Assembly (NCBI GenBank): GCA_963969395.1
Contig: OZ017795.1
Coordinates: forward strand, 25,029,063 to 25,093,062
From: Pseudoscleropodium purum
Lineage: Eukaryota; Streptophyta; Bryopsida; Hypnales; Brachytheciaceae
Direction of reading: 5' to 3'
Length of the DNA stretch: 64,000 bases
Of this stretch, positions 23,811-35,199 are shown piece after piece (within the stretch, counting starts at the first letter, position 1; the number at the start of each line of letters is the position of its first letter). The notes beneath the pieces were generated by a model. It was not told the DNA's origin. It made no database searches and saw only the letters and a program-made list of their open reading frames with translations. The position numbers and the translations under genes are program-made.

Positions 23811-24450
23811 TTCTTATCCTTCCTTGAACTCTATTTTCATATTGGAGGCACTGTGAGCTAATAGCTCATTGGAAACCTTTTCACTGAAAACTTTCCATAA
23901 ATCTTGATAGTCCACTAGGATTTGAGTATCCAATAATTCCTCAACTTTGCTTCCATTAGCCAATTCCGAAACTTCCAACACATACAACTTTGCATCCTTC
24001 GATGAGAGCTTGAAGGTTGCTGTGGATACAATAGCAAGCCATAGAGCTCTTAATTGAGATTGAACATGGCTTTTTTGGGTAGAAGGGGTTGGCTAATCCA
24101 TTGGTGGGAGGGACTTGCTATGCCAAATCTACTTCTCTCAAAGTCCCTGTCCCTTGCTTACCAGGATAGGCAACTTACCTTGGCCGATCGAGCCCTCCAA
24201 GTTGCCCCATCAGGGTTATAGTCGAGCCTGGACTCAGAGATCATGTTGACAACGAGAAGCTAATGAAAGAGCCGCTTCCATCTAAGTCCTATAGTACTTC
24301 AAGAGCCGTGATCGAAGGGTTTCGAGCGCCCGAATACCACTCCGTTTTCAACCCATGGTCACCCAAGAGTTCCTCTATGGGCCTTAGACTTGATGCCGCT
24401 AGCTACATGCAATGTTGCTAGTAGTAACTTGAATAAAAAATTACTTGATT

Positions 24451-24813
24451 CTAGGCCCACCGAATGGTTAAATTATGTCGAACGAGCCATAGCGTTCCTA
24501 AGACACATAGGTAGCAACCAGTGTTGGTGATATCAGTCACTATGATTTTCCAATGATTTTCCATCATTAATTCAATTGTCGCTTCATGGGTGATGAACCC
24601 TAAATTAATAATCTTTCCATTGATGACTTGTACCTCCTTTGGAGTTGATTTAGATTGCATCCATGTGCTACATTTCTTAACAAAATCATGGTGCATAAAT
24701 ACCCCACTGGCGTTGGAGTCGATTAAGGTGGGTACTGCCAAGGAATTAATTCGAGCATTGACCATGAGATGCACTCTTGGTTGAGTGGTTGCACGTAAAT
24801 AATGTAGTGTCAT
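24451..24813 (-). pseudogene. Ty3/gypsy aspartic protease region
   Basis: A 120-codon open stretch contains 'PTLIDSNASGVF', corresponding to the retropepsin active site (D-S/T-G in active enzymes). Here Gly is replaced by Asn. It lies between gag and RT, as expected. The 640 bases between it and RT are the degenerate linker, with stops in all frames. Confidence 0.8.
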
Positions 24814-24999
24814 AACTTCACTTGACCTCCGTGGTTGAAATGTGGTGATTTCATCAACAAGGTCTCACTTTGAGATGGTACTCGCCACCGTTTGAGGGAC
24901 GCCTGAGTACTGAATGGATGGCTTCAGTCCCGGGCTTAGCCTTTTTCCAACTCACATATCCCAATTGTATTCTTTTCCACAGCTGATAGAAAAAATGGT

Positions 25000-26150
25000 T
25001 TGGAAGGATTTGTGGGGCATCTTGTTTGCACTTTGCACATGTCCGGGCAATCTACAGCCCCAACACCTCCCTTGTTTTTGATACTCTTAGTAGTCTGCCG
25101 CTATCTTTGCTATAGCGGTCATTGTGAAAATAGCATCAATCACTAGTAGAAAATGCATGAATTCTAATAGAACTCTATTGATTTGGATGCGTTGTTCTGG
25201 TCACTATTTTGTTGATTTCAACAAAATTCTATTGATTTTAACAAATTTCTATTGAAATCAACAAAGTAGTGACTGGGACAGCGTGTCCAAATCAATAGAA
25301 TTCTATTAGAATTCATATGTGTTTTAGTAGTGAATCTCCATGGGCACTGGCTTTGATATCTCGGTGCTAGCTTGAGGCCAAACATGATGATCTCGTAGAT
25401 GTGCAACTAAATTTGAGGGATGTCGGTTTTGACGTGTGGACTATAATCTCTTATTGATTCATGAGACCATCAACATCCACTCATGCAATCTACGCGGTTG
25501 ATTCTCTGTGGTGGCCATCAAATCAAGAACTTCCTCTTTCAACCTTGTCCAAAATTGTGCTACCAGGCTTGGCTTGTTGTAGTCCACTTGGGCAACATAT
25601 TTGTTAAATGTAGAAATGTAGGTTGCCACCAACCTGGTTTGTTGGATTCGTCCAAATCAGTCTTCTACCATGCTTTTGCAATCGAGGTCTCCATAAACAA
25701 CAATGATAGCTTCCTAAAAAGCATTGTAATCTGCTAATAGGTCATAGGGTCGTCCCTCATTCAATGCTTGCAATATTGGCATTGTCCAATTCTAGGTTGC
25801 ACCACTCATATATGAAAGTGCATAAGCCACTTTATCTTCTTCATATCAATAGGCATGATGCTTACCTTGGAATACTAATTGGAATTGGGTGAACCACTTG
25901 TAGGCTTCTCCACCCTTCCTATCGTTGAATTTCTCGGGTGTAGCTACCTTCAAATCTTGATTCACGCATTCTCCACTAGAGTATTCTTCATCCCTTCTAG
26001 GCACCTGACTGTTTGCTCCCTTGGTCACTAAAAGAGAGGTTAGAATTGGCCTACTTACAGCACGCTCCGCGATCTGCTGCACCATGTGGGGAGTAGCTAT
26101 TTGAAACACCGTCTGCACTTGTTGCTAGATAAAGTTCACCCACTCCAACT
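25000..26150 (-). pseudogene. Ty3/gypsy gag, degenerate, carrying a MITE
   Basis: The minus strand reads 'TPEKFNDRKGGEAYKWF' near 25.9 kb, the conserved start of the retrotransposon gag domain. Further fragments run to ~25.47 kb, then a CCHC knuckle remnant ('CWGCRLPGHVQSAN', last Cys replaced) follows near 25.04 kb. The gene is broken by stops and by the MITE at 25141-25332. No primer-binding site with a clear tRNA match was found just inside the 5' LTR. Confidence 0.8.
25141..25332. mobile_element. CACTA-type MITE (192 bp) nested in gag
   Basis: Near-perfect hairpin. The left end CACTAGTAGAAAA is matched by CACTACTAAAACA (reverse complement of the right end), and the arms agree for ~80 bases, including 'tgaattctaatagaa' and 'tctattgatttgga'. 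Flanked by a 3-bp duplication aat (25138-25140, 25333-25335). The arms are much better preserved than the host retroelement, so the insertion is younger. Non-coding. Confidence 0.92.
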
Positions 26151-26319
26151 CGATCCCTTCCGGCAATGGCTGCCAAAGTCCTTCGCTTGGCCTCCCCTCA
26201 TCCATCCCCACTCACATTGTTTCGTCAACTTCGCCAAATCCGAGTGGATTCCATTACTGATTCCAACTGACCCCGTCTCTCTCACCATAGAAGCATAGAT
26301 AAAGCATGATGCAACATAA

Positions 26320-26813
26320 TGTCAGGACTCAAGCTATGAAACGGGGACCATATCGATGCTTCCCTACAATCCACCAACCTGGATGCAAAGTCCATGTGGA
26401 CTCTCTTTCGCCAGCCTGAGAGTATCCCGAGAATCAATCTCTTGATGGATTCACCAATGCCTAGCCCCCCATATTTGCAATCACTTGGCCAATCCAAACT
26501 CACTCAATTGGTCCATAATTACCCAAAAGGGGCTTGCTCAACAGTTGATCACTCATCCATCGGAAGATGCTCGACAAACAACTTATTACTCATGTAGACA
26601 ATAGAACGAGAGAATCAAGAAGCTTGTAATCCAAACCTTGCATTGTACTGAAAGTATGTTGCGTGAGAAACATCACCCTCCTCACTAGACTATAAGGTGA
26701 TTTCCTGTAATTGCCACTGAGCAACTACTTCTTGTAACTCATATTCCCTAGTCTGTTAGCCTCCATGAGTCCATGGTGGAATCACGTCCAGTTGGAACAA
26801 CACAGTTGTGACA
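26320..26813 (-). repeat. 5' LTR of the Ty3/gypsy element
   Basis: 494 bp, bounded by TGTCA and TGACA, aligned with 20466-20952. Minus-strand transcription would start here. I do not see a convincing TATA box that survives in both LTRs. Confidence 0.93.
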
Positions 26814-26818
26814 TTTAG

Positions 26819-29800
26819 TGCCTAATTTTTAAGAAAACATTGGTGAATGGGGTTCTAAAAATTTGCCATATAACTAGTACCTAAATGCCATGCAACCATA
26901 TAGGATTTTTTTCATCCGTCCTCATCAATGACCTGGCATCTAACATAAAAGCAAGAAAAGATGATGTAGCATCCAATAAAGTTGACATGGCTTGCCACAT
27001 CAACATAGTTTTATGTTGTATGAGTATTTTTATATTATGTTTTGAGACATTTACATAAATATGCAATCATCTTTCAAGATGTGTTTTCTAACATCAACAT
27101 AGATATCCAAATATTGTCTTGCATGTCTTTTGAGATGTCAACTGCAACCAATAGATGCTTTTTTAGATGTTAACTTTAACATTTACATGTTTGGCAACAT
27201 CATATCAAATGTCCACATATCACCATGTATACCTTTGTGAATGTCTAAAATAATATAGCCTATGTACAAAATGATATCACATTTGACATCCATGTATCAA
27301 GAAAAGTAGTTTAGTGTCCAACATGTCTATGAAAACAATCACATGTCTTATATAATGTACAAGTCCATATCATGACACCCATTGCATATATAATGTTTTT
27401 TATGTCATACATAATACTCTATACATCATACTATATACACCATACATAATATAAAATATACACATACATCAAAGACTATACATATTATATACATACATCA
27501 TACAAAAATAATACACCATACATAATACACAATATTTTGATAATTATATCAAAATATTGACTTTAAAAGAAAACTTAATGTAATTAATCTAAGTGGAAAA
27601 GACAAGATATTTATACAAGAAAGGTAGTGGGAAGAATGTCAAACGATATATAATATATTAAACGCAAGAATGTTATTAAACTACAACTTCAAACCACATT
27701 TAGACATAGTAGTTTGATTTTTTTTAGAAAACTTAAAAATAACAAAAGTTGGTAAAACAAACAACTTTTCATCTCAAAAAATCTATTTGAGATTTCAAGC
27801 TTTAAATCAAAAGTTATGGACAAATTTTCAAAAGAGTGGATTAAATGTTGATTGAATTGTTTGTTTCTATTGTCTCCGTGTCTTTGAAAACATCATAGTC
27901 AAGTGGCAATGTTATAGAGAGCATGCCTTTTCTTATTACATTAGCAATTAAAATATTGCAACGGACATCTTGATGTTGTTCACAACATTCACATTTGAGA
28001 CATTTGTATTTATAATGTTATATGTGATATCATTTCAAGTATTGTATATTGAAACAAGGTGTGGAAATTTTCTCTAATTGTTAAGCATTATCATGTGAGA
28101 AGTAGAGCACTTACTTCAACTTAATGCACTAATTTGTAGTTTCTTTTTGTGGCTCAAGAAGGCTACTTCGTGAAAAGCAAAAAACTACATGAGTTTAAGT
28201 ATAGGATGCATTTTATTCCTTGAAAAAAAAGTTTATAAATGATTTGGATCTATTTTAGCTTGGATTTAATTCTTGAAACATCATTATATAAAATAAGGTA
28301 TTAGAATATCTCTTGATTTAAAAAAATAAATATGAATTAGTGTGAATAAAATCAAAGAAGAAAAATAATTAATTTTAGAGTGACTATAATCCTTGGTCCT
28401 TGTAATACATAATTGAAAAATAATATATTTTAAACCATTTAACACTTTGGATATTGTAGCTAGATGCATTGGATTTTAGGCACTTTTCTATCAAAATAGA
28501 AACCAACAAAATAAAATGAATTAAAGTAGAAATAAACTATAAAATTATATTTTCAATTATAGTAGGGGTATTTTGTCAACATTAGAAAAATCGTTCAATG
28601 GTGGAATTAGAAGATTATAGTGTGTATTTCAATCATGCACAATTATTCGGATTATCATTTGGATTATGCACAATCATTCAAAAATAAGATTTTCACGGAT
28701 GTGTGACTTTAAAGTTAAACAAAAATTTGGTCATATTTAATCAAATGAAATAAAATAAAGAGATTTAGCAATAATTGATGTATTATATTTCTATTGCAAA
28801 CATAATTCAAACAAACAAATCAAAATAATAAACTTCTTAATATAAAAGAATATAGCATATTTAGTGAATTATTTATATTTGTAAGTATTTATTGTGTTTT
28901 CAAATATTTGCAATATTTTGTGTTTTGTTCACAAATATTTTGATAGTTAGAGAACTCTAGATTGATTTTTAGATTATTAGACAACTTGTAATAAATTACA
29001 ATGTTTACAAGTTGGGAGTTTATAGTAACAAATTTCATAATTTGGGGACCTATAAAATATAAGATGACCTTGATACACCAACATCTTTAAATTAAATATT
29101 TTAGTGAGTATATTATGAAATATTAATTAGATAATAATGTGATGAGAACTCCAACAATAGAAAACAGTATACTATCTACAAGTTAGGCTTATCCTTTCAT
29201 ATACTATGCTTTTATTGTCCAAATCCTCCCAAACTATTGATTTTTTTGTCCAAGTACCCAACCGACAATCACCTATATTTTGGAATTTTTTTTTAAAACC
29301 CCACTAACTTGTTATGTAAATCTAATTGCACACAAAAATAGCCAACTGGATTCTTAAAAAGACTGCTCCAAGTGCAACTTCATCTAAATATTTTTTATAA
29401 TAGAAAATACACTTTAAAATCTAAAGTAACTACATTCTAGTTGTTCAAGAAGTTAAAGGTTAAATGCATTGGTAAATCAATTATTGTTTGTTTCATGTTG
29501 TATTTGAGTTTTTTCCTAATTCTTTTATATACATTGTATGTTTTCAAGCTAAACATTCATCTTAAAATCCTTCATTTTCAAGCAAAAGAAACTCCTATGG
29601 TTTTTAAGTACTATAGTGTGCCAAAAATGAAGCTAGATTTTTCTTAATAATTATTTATAGGGTGCTTAAAATTAAGAACAAGTAGGTTTTTTTTCCAACT
29701 AAAAGTGTCCTTTAAAATAATAATTACTCAGTAAATAGTCCCAAGCAAATATATTTGTTTAACTCATGTGGTTACAAAATTTTAAGGGAAGTGAGCTTCT

Positions 29801-30075
29801 TGAGTTAAGTGGCTATTTGGAACATTTTGAATGAGAACCTGCGCCTAGCTATTATAAAAATGGGCAAAGTTTCTTAAAGACTATATAAAAAGAAATCAAA
29901 GAGGTAGAAATCTAATATAGTTGTAGATGATAAAGTCAATATAGTAGTACCTAATGTTTTTGCCTATCGTTGTTGTAAGAAGATGCTTTTAGTTCCTTGT
30001 TCAAGCTATGCACTCTCAAATAGAACACTTAAGCACATGATGAAAAAGGAAACATTTAAATGCAAAGGTCTTTGA
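26819..30075. other. Interior of the probable CACTA element, no gene
   Basis: 26.9-27.4 kb carries subterminal-type short repeats (agatgt/acatct). 27.37-27.54 kb is rich in 'cata(c/t)ata'. 27.5-30.0 kb is AT-rich with only short open frames. No transposase motif seen. Confidence 0.4.
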
Positions 30076-30784
30076 CTCCTCTTCAAATTGACATCTCTCA
30101 AAGCATTTATAGGTCACTGAAAGCATCTCCTAAAGCGTTATGCCATCTGTAATCAAGTCTTTAAAAACATCATAACATCACAGTAGATGTCTAAGAAAAT
30201 GTTGCAATGTCCATTGAGACATCTCAAAAATCATTTACACGTCTCTATAGACATTTTTGAAACAACTATAGAAAACATGTAGAAGTACACCCTCTATGCT
30301 AACATGGACACATGGCTTGCTACAATAGCAAAATTTGTCGCCACATTGGTCAATTTCCACGTGGCCATCCATGTCATTTGGCACATCATCATTCCCAAGG
30401 ATAAACCCTTCCCAAAGACTACCCATCCTCATTTTTTTACCTCGAGCAAACATTTTTACCAAGACTACAAAAGAATTTGCAAAATTCTTTGCAGTAAAAA
30501 TTGGTCAACAAAATTGATGTGGCCATTTGTGTTTTTTGTGGATGCCTTTCAAGACATCCTTGTGTCCTTAGTCATGTCTAAAGAAACCTTCATGTCAATG
30601 GTAACGCCAACATGTTTTTACTACAATTTATAGTGTTTACTCCAACAACTACAAAGATATGCCCAAAATCGCAATTTATTCCATAGACATTTGGATGTGT
30701 CTATGGACATAGTATGTTCAGCTATAAACATTCTATATTTAGGACCATGTAAAAAAAACATTATTTTCTTATAGTGTAATTTTA

Positions 30785-31320
30785 GTACATCATTCTTCCT
30801 AATTTTTTTGCACTTTGATGAAATGGATTGATTTTTTTTATTTGTGTTTAAATATGTTCTTATTTTTCAAAATTTTAAGAGTATTTTTTATTAATTTTTT
30901 GGAATTGATAAAAAAAAATGAAATTTTCTCAAGTTTTTTGTAGAATTTTTCATATTTTATACATGTTCCAATTATTCCCTAATTATTTCTCAAACTAACC
31001 TATGCATAGGGTATATATAAGATAGTTTGCTCATAAAACGTCTTTTTAAGGGCTAGTCATCATTTCTATTGGAATTCAAATGCTTCAAAGTATTTTACTT
31101 ATCTTTTATTTGAAGAGAAAATGATGTAGAATTTAACACAAGTGGTTTCATTTTTTTTGACCCATTTGTGAATAACTTATGAATTTCCAAATGGAATTTT
31201 GCCATAGACACCTATTCCCGATTATTGGCTTTGCAAAACCCATACATATGTAGTTTGAAAAATGATATGGATTGACCAAAAACAAACACTGTGACCTGCA
31301 AGAAGTACTAAGGTAAACTA
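30785..31320 (+). other. AT-rich DNA similar to 33.36-33.64 kb
   Basis: The order of blocks ('tgaaatg', 'aaattttcttaag', 'tttttcatattttatacat', 'caaactaacctatgcatag') resembles the segment between the two SAUR copies. It may therefore be part of a third, more decayed copy of that tandem unit, or a shared repeat. Confidence 0.3.
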
Positions 31321-31324
31321 GCCC

Positions 31325-31798
31325 ATGATAAGCAAACTCCCTAATGCAGACATCTATCAAACAATTCATTACAGTTTTCCATCAATCTATGTCAGGTTTT
31401 TTCTAATTAATGTAAACATGACTTCATTAGGTAGGTTAATGACTGAAATCAATGTTTTGCGTGATAGAGATAGAGATAGAGATGTGAAAGATTATTTTAG
31501 GAACTTGCACCTTTCTATTGTAATTCATTATATGAACTACCTTTTCTTATTCCTGTATATCATGTCCATCTTAGAAAATATTTCAACCATGATAGGAAAT
31601 ATTATAACTGCATTAAGTGGTTTGATGACCACCATGGGTACAGTTATTGATGGCTTTGGAGGTAGTCTAGAGACTATTCTGAGCCATTTGGCTAGTTCAC
31701 TTCAAAAAATTTGTAGCAAATTCATACTTTGTCAAAAAAAATTAAATTTCAGTTTCTCTCCCCATTTCTCATGTTTGCCTATATATGGAAAAAATTAA
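31325..31798 (+). CDS. Hypothetical open frame, 157 codons, doubtful
   Basis: The longest plus-strand open frame in this AT-rich area. It has a short (RD)n stretch from a gatagagatagaga microsatellite, then a hydrophobic and amphipathic stretch (~residues 70-130, Ile/Leu/Met/Gly rich) that could be membrane-associated. I recognise no family. The composition is not far from that expected of open AT-rich DNA, so it may not be a gene. Confidence 0.2.
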   Translation: MISKLPNADIYQTIHYSFPSIYVRFFLINVNMTSLGRLMTEINVLRDRDRDRDVKDYFRNLHLSIVIHYMNYLFLFLYIMSILENISTMIGNIITALSGLMTTMGTVIDGFGGSLETILSHLASSLQKICSKFILCQKKLNFSFSPHFSCLPIYGKN

Positions 31799-32344
31799 AA
31801 GTTTTCAAATATGTCAACAAGGCAAACCAGTCAATCTGCTTATCATAGGCTAGTTTACCTTATACAAGGTTCAAAAATATTATCATTACTAAACTTAAAT
31901 ACACCCTAGATTTTTTTTTAGTATTTGTAAGAAGGCAATTGGACAATCAATTTTCATTTAGAAAAATTAAGTGAACACATGCTAGTGTTGAAATGGACCC
32001 ACCTTGGCTCTTATTCCATCCATTGACTAAATATGAACCAATATCTAAGAAATCTTATTATGTCCTCACATTATTGACAATCCACTTCAAAACCACTTAC
32101 TGTCCATTTTAAAGCTTCTTGTAGGGATTATTTTGAAGAAGAGGGTCACAATTATGCCCCCTCCTATAGTCTCCAATTGATGAGTTTTTGGATACATTGC
32201 AATCTCTTCCCATTTGTGCACTCAATGATATAAAAGTTTTATATATGGATAGGCTAGCTTCTACCTTATGTGCTGCTTGGAATATGAAGTACCAAGCTAA
32301 GTTACACAACAATTACACCATGCTTTTCAGAACAGGCTAGGTGC

Positions 32345-32634
32345 CAGGGCTTTTTTTTATGGCTTTCTAGTTAGTGCCGAATTGCACCTGGAAAAAAAAA
32401 TTGGGCTAAAAAATGACAGCAAATCCTGAAGTTTTTTACCACATAAGTTCAAATTTAAAAAAAAATTTAGATGAATCGCTAGATTATGGATGAAAATAAA
32501 ATTATGAATATGAGATATGTACTACTAAGATATTTTCTATCCAATATGTGAATGAATGTTAAAATTTGAAGCACCACTATGTAACATCTTATATTGCTAG
32601 TTTGGCACTTCATAGAAGATGAAAAAAAGCCCTG
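32345..32634. mobile_element. hAT-type MITE (290 bp)
   Basis: Left end CAGGGCTTTTTTTTATGG and right end GAAAAAAAGCCCTG form terminal inverted repeats. Flanking 8-mers ctaggtgc (32337-32344) and ctaagtgc (32635-32642) agree at 7 of 8. A relative lies at 60080-60368. Unrelated in sequence to the GC-rich CAGGGTTGAC family. Non-coding. Confidence 0.85.
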
Positions 32635-32864
32635 CTAAGTGCCATTGAAGACTGGTCCAATAAGTTTGTTTGCTCAAGGTTTGTATTGATCATCTATTAT
32701 TTGAATTGTGTACTCTAAAACAATTAATTTAATTATGGTACAATATCATCAATCCACATACCATCCAATTGGTATGGTATGTGGTTTTGTTGGTGTCAAG
32801 GCCAAAGACTCTTGCCGCAATTTGATGCTCTAAATTGGTAGGATGGGCTACTTGTCTCAAGGAG

Positions 32865-33164
32865 TCATAGAAGATGCTTGAAAAATGGGACATCACAATC
32901 TATAATCAAGCTTCCATTAGGGTTGTATACAAAGTCCTCAACCAACAATGCCAATAACATTTGAAAATGAGGGTGGTAGAGGATCTTGGTTTTAATCACA
33001 AATGCGCACATCTCAATACTAATGTATACAACACATGATCCTTTGGGGACATTAATAGGAAGAGCGTCTTCATCTTCAAGCTTGATGTAGCCCTCATAGC
33101 ACGTTGCAAACTTATATTGTACCTTTTGCAATGTTTTTTCAAATTACTTGTCAAGTATCCCCAT
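32865..33164 (-). pseudogene. SAUR-like auxin-responsive gene, copy 1 (damaged)
   Basis: From an ATG at 33164 the frame reads six codons, hits a TAA at 33144-33146, then continues open for 88 codons to 32865. It shows the SAUR domain: 'INVPKGSCVVYI' (family VPKG-F-VYVG), 'FVIKTKILYHPHFQMLL' (family F-IP--YL-HP-FQ-LL) and 'NGSLIIDCDV' (family G-L-IPCD). SAUR proteins are small, auxin-induced plant proteins that regulate growth, partly by inhibiting PP2C.D phosphatases. Copy 2 extends ~25 residues further at the C terminus, so this copy is also cut short by a TGA. It is the downstream member of a tandem pair with a 1014-bp offset. Start chosen by alignment with copy 2. Confidence 0.75.
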
Positions 33165-33785
33165 GATTGGGCTTGCTTTTGATGTTAACAAATTTTGAAA
33201 TACAAGTGAGTTACTAAATAAGTTAATGTGTTCCTTACAACACAACAAAAAAAATGCATCACTACAAGCACATTTGAGGGGAAAAAGAATTGTATGTAAA
33301 TGCACACTAATATAATCTAATTTTTTGGGCCTATCTTCAACATGTTGCTCTTCCAAATTTTTGGCCCTGTAATGAAATGCATTATTTTTTTCTATTCATT
33401 CATAAATGTGTTACATTTTCTAAATTTTCTTAAGAATAATATTTGAATGATTTTTCAACATTGACAAAATGAAATGAAAATTTCACAAATTCTTTCAAAA
33501 GTAGTAATGTTGTATAATTTTTCATATTTTAGACATATTCTACTTTTTTGTAATTGTTTTTGAAATTGGCCTACACATATGCTACAAGTAGTCTCTAATT
33601 GACACATTTTGGGTGCATATGAAATCTTTTACAATTTAACTACTCACCAATATACAAGTTTTTAAATTTTCACAAGCTAGGTGCTACTAAAGAATGGTCC
33701 AATAGTTTTCTCAAAAAAGGCTCTAATCGTCTATTATTTGCATTGTGTATTCTAAAATAGGAAATTTCTAGTACAATTTCATCAA

Positions 33786-34178
33786 TCAATCTAGTTGGTG
33801 TAGAAAGTGGTCGTGAAGGCCAAAGATTCTTGCAACAATTTGATGCTCTAAAATGGATGGATTGCTTAGCTTGATGAGTTGTAGGAGATTCTTGAGAAAT
33901 GAGACATCACAATCCATAATCAAGCTTCTATTAGGATTGTATCCAAACTCCTCGGCCGACATTGCCAACAACATTTGGAAGAGATGGTAGTGGAGGATCT
34001 TGGTTTTGATCACAAATCAGCACATCTCATCACCAACATCCACAACACATGATCCTTTGTGGACATCACTAGGAAGAGCATCTTTATCTTCAAGCTTGAC
34101 GAAGCTGTTGTGGCCAAGTGCAAACTTGTGTTGCACCTTTTGCAAAGTCTTTTGTAATTGTTGGCCTAATTTCCCCAT
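33786..34178 (-). pseudogene. SAUR-like auxin-responsive gene, copy 2 (one stop)
   Basis: ATG at 34178 opens a frame of 131 codons to the stop at 33786, interrupted only by a TGA at 34017-34019, in the middle of the SAUR domain after 'DEMC'. The domain is otherwise recognisable: 'LQKVQHKFALGHNSFVKLED', 'FVIKTKILHYHLFQMLL' and 'EEFGYNPNRSLIMDCDV'. Intronless, as is usual for SAUR genes. Upstream sequence to ~34.33 kb is also conserved with copy 1, including 'gttaacaaattttgaaat' and 'cttacaacacaa', so the promoter was duplicated too. Two explanations remain: a recently silenced gene, or a sequencing error at the TGA. Confidence 0.78.
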
Positions 34179-34399
34179 GATTCAACTTACTTTTGATGTT
34201 AACAAATTTTGAAATGCCAAAGTGAGTTACTAAATGAGTTGGTGGTCCTTACAACACAATGATAAAATGCATCACTAGAAGCTTGTATAGAGGGAGAAAG
34301 AATGGTGTGTAAATACACACTATAATCAAAGTGGAAGTGATGGAATTAATAAAATGATAATGTTGATGTATAAAGTTAGGTGTGAGTAATAAAATGAAG

Positions 34400-34850
34400 G
34401 AGGTCTTCTATTTTATAGGTGTTTGGTATTGGAGAAAAAGGAAATAGTCTTTTACTCTTTTTCAAACATTCACAATGGACTTTTACTTTAGAAAAGGAAA
34501 AAAAAGAAAAGACAAGGTCTTTTACTTTTTCCTAAACATTCATAAAGGGCTTTTACTTTGGAGAAGGACCAAAAATTGACTTTTACATTGTGGAAAAAAA
34601 GCAACACAAAAAAGATGATCTTTTCTATTTCATTCACTTAAGTTATTACATTTTTTTCACTGGCATAATTATCCACTTTTCATACAAACTTTCTTGAATA
34701 ATATTTGATTTCAAATAGGCAAGGCAATCCATTATTCAATAGGGTCTCAGGAAGTTAAAATTCTTTTTGGAAAAATTTCTCTCTCAATTCTTACACTATC
34801 TCTATTTGTCTGCGATATGGACCTGGTCTATGCATGAGTTCTTGTTAAAA
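34400..34850. other. AT-rich DNA with a short duplication, no gene
   Basis: The phrase 'tcttttactttttcaaacattcacaa-gg(a/g)cttttacttt' occurs twice in tandem (34450-34560, with variants to ~34585). Nothing else is recognised. Confidence 0.4.
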
Positions 34851-34857
34851 TTTCAGA

Positions 34858-35020
34858 ATTTCATCTTGGATTGGAAGTCTTGGGAGTAGTGGGGCGCTTG
34901 GAGGGGGGGCTTGGAAAGGGGTTTGGAGAATCTTGGAAGGGGACTTGGGAGTAGGAATGCAAGGTTAGTGGGGGGCTTGGAAGTGGGTTTAGTGGTGGTT
35001 TGGAGAGTGGGGTTCATGGA
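34858..35020 (+). repeat. G-rich degenerate repeat, possible G-quadruplex former
   Basis: The plus strand has repeated runs of 3-7 G in phrases like 'gggggcttggaa'. A similar phrase follows the (G)n run at 36961-36980. Non-coding on inspection. Confidence 0.5.
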
Positions 35021-35199
35021 CTTAATATTTTTTTCATTCAATTTTGAAATTCTATAATGTTTGAAGATGTGATTCTTTTACCAATTGAAACCTAGTTAGA
35101 ATAATATTTAAATTATTTGGCTTGATGTATAAAAAAAAAATTCAAACTTAGGTCTAAAGATCTATACATAGAAATTTAATGGGTTTTATCAATTTATAT

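Larger units (their letters stand above)
20466..26813 (-). mobile_element. Ty3/gypsy LTR retrotransposon, degenerate, 6.3 kb
   Basis: Two direct ~490-bp LTRs, both bounded by TGTCA...TGACA, enclose internal sequence with the order gag, protease, reverse transcriptase, RNase H, integrase on the minus strand. That order defines Ty3/gypsy rather than Ty1/copia. Flanking 5-mers ttcag and tttag (20461-20465, 26814-26818) agree at 4 of 5 positions and are the target duplication. All domains contain stops and frameshifts. The LTRs differ at roughly a fifth of positions by eye, mostly transitions, so the insertion is old. It lies inside the probable CACTA element and contains a MITE at 25141-25332. 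Confidence 0.95.
20314..30776. mobile_element. Probable non-autonomous CACTA element, split by a Ty3/gypsy insertion
   Basis: The left terminus CACTATAAAAAAAACAATG (20314) is matched by the reverse complement of the right terminus, CACTATAAGAAAATAATG, ending at 30776. Similarity continues for ~40 bases. Inside each end lie dense copies of short motifs such as agatgtc/gacatct in both orientations (26.9-27.4 kb and 30.1-30.75 kb), as expected for CACTA subterminal repeats. Without the gypsy element it would be ~4.1 kb. No transposase is recognisable. The 3-bp flanks are not identical (aat before, taa after; an 'aat' occurs one base further on), so the pairing of these two ends needs confirmation. 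Confidence 0.55.

Noticed and set aside
26283..26319. Primer-binding site of the gypsy element
   Set aside because: The sequence next to the 5' LTR has no convincing match to the 3' end of initiator Met tRNA or another tRNA. It may have decayed.
30304..30633. 109-codon plus-strand open frame
   Set aside because: Lies in the subterminal repeat region of the probable CACTA element, has no motif, and its composition follows the repeated acatct/agatgt motifs.
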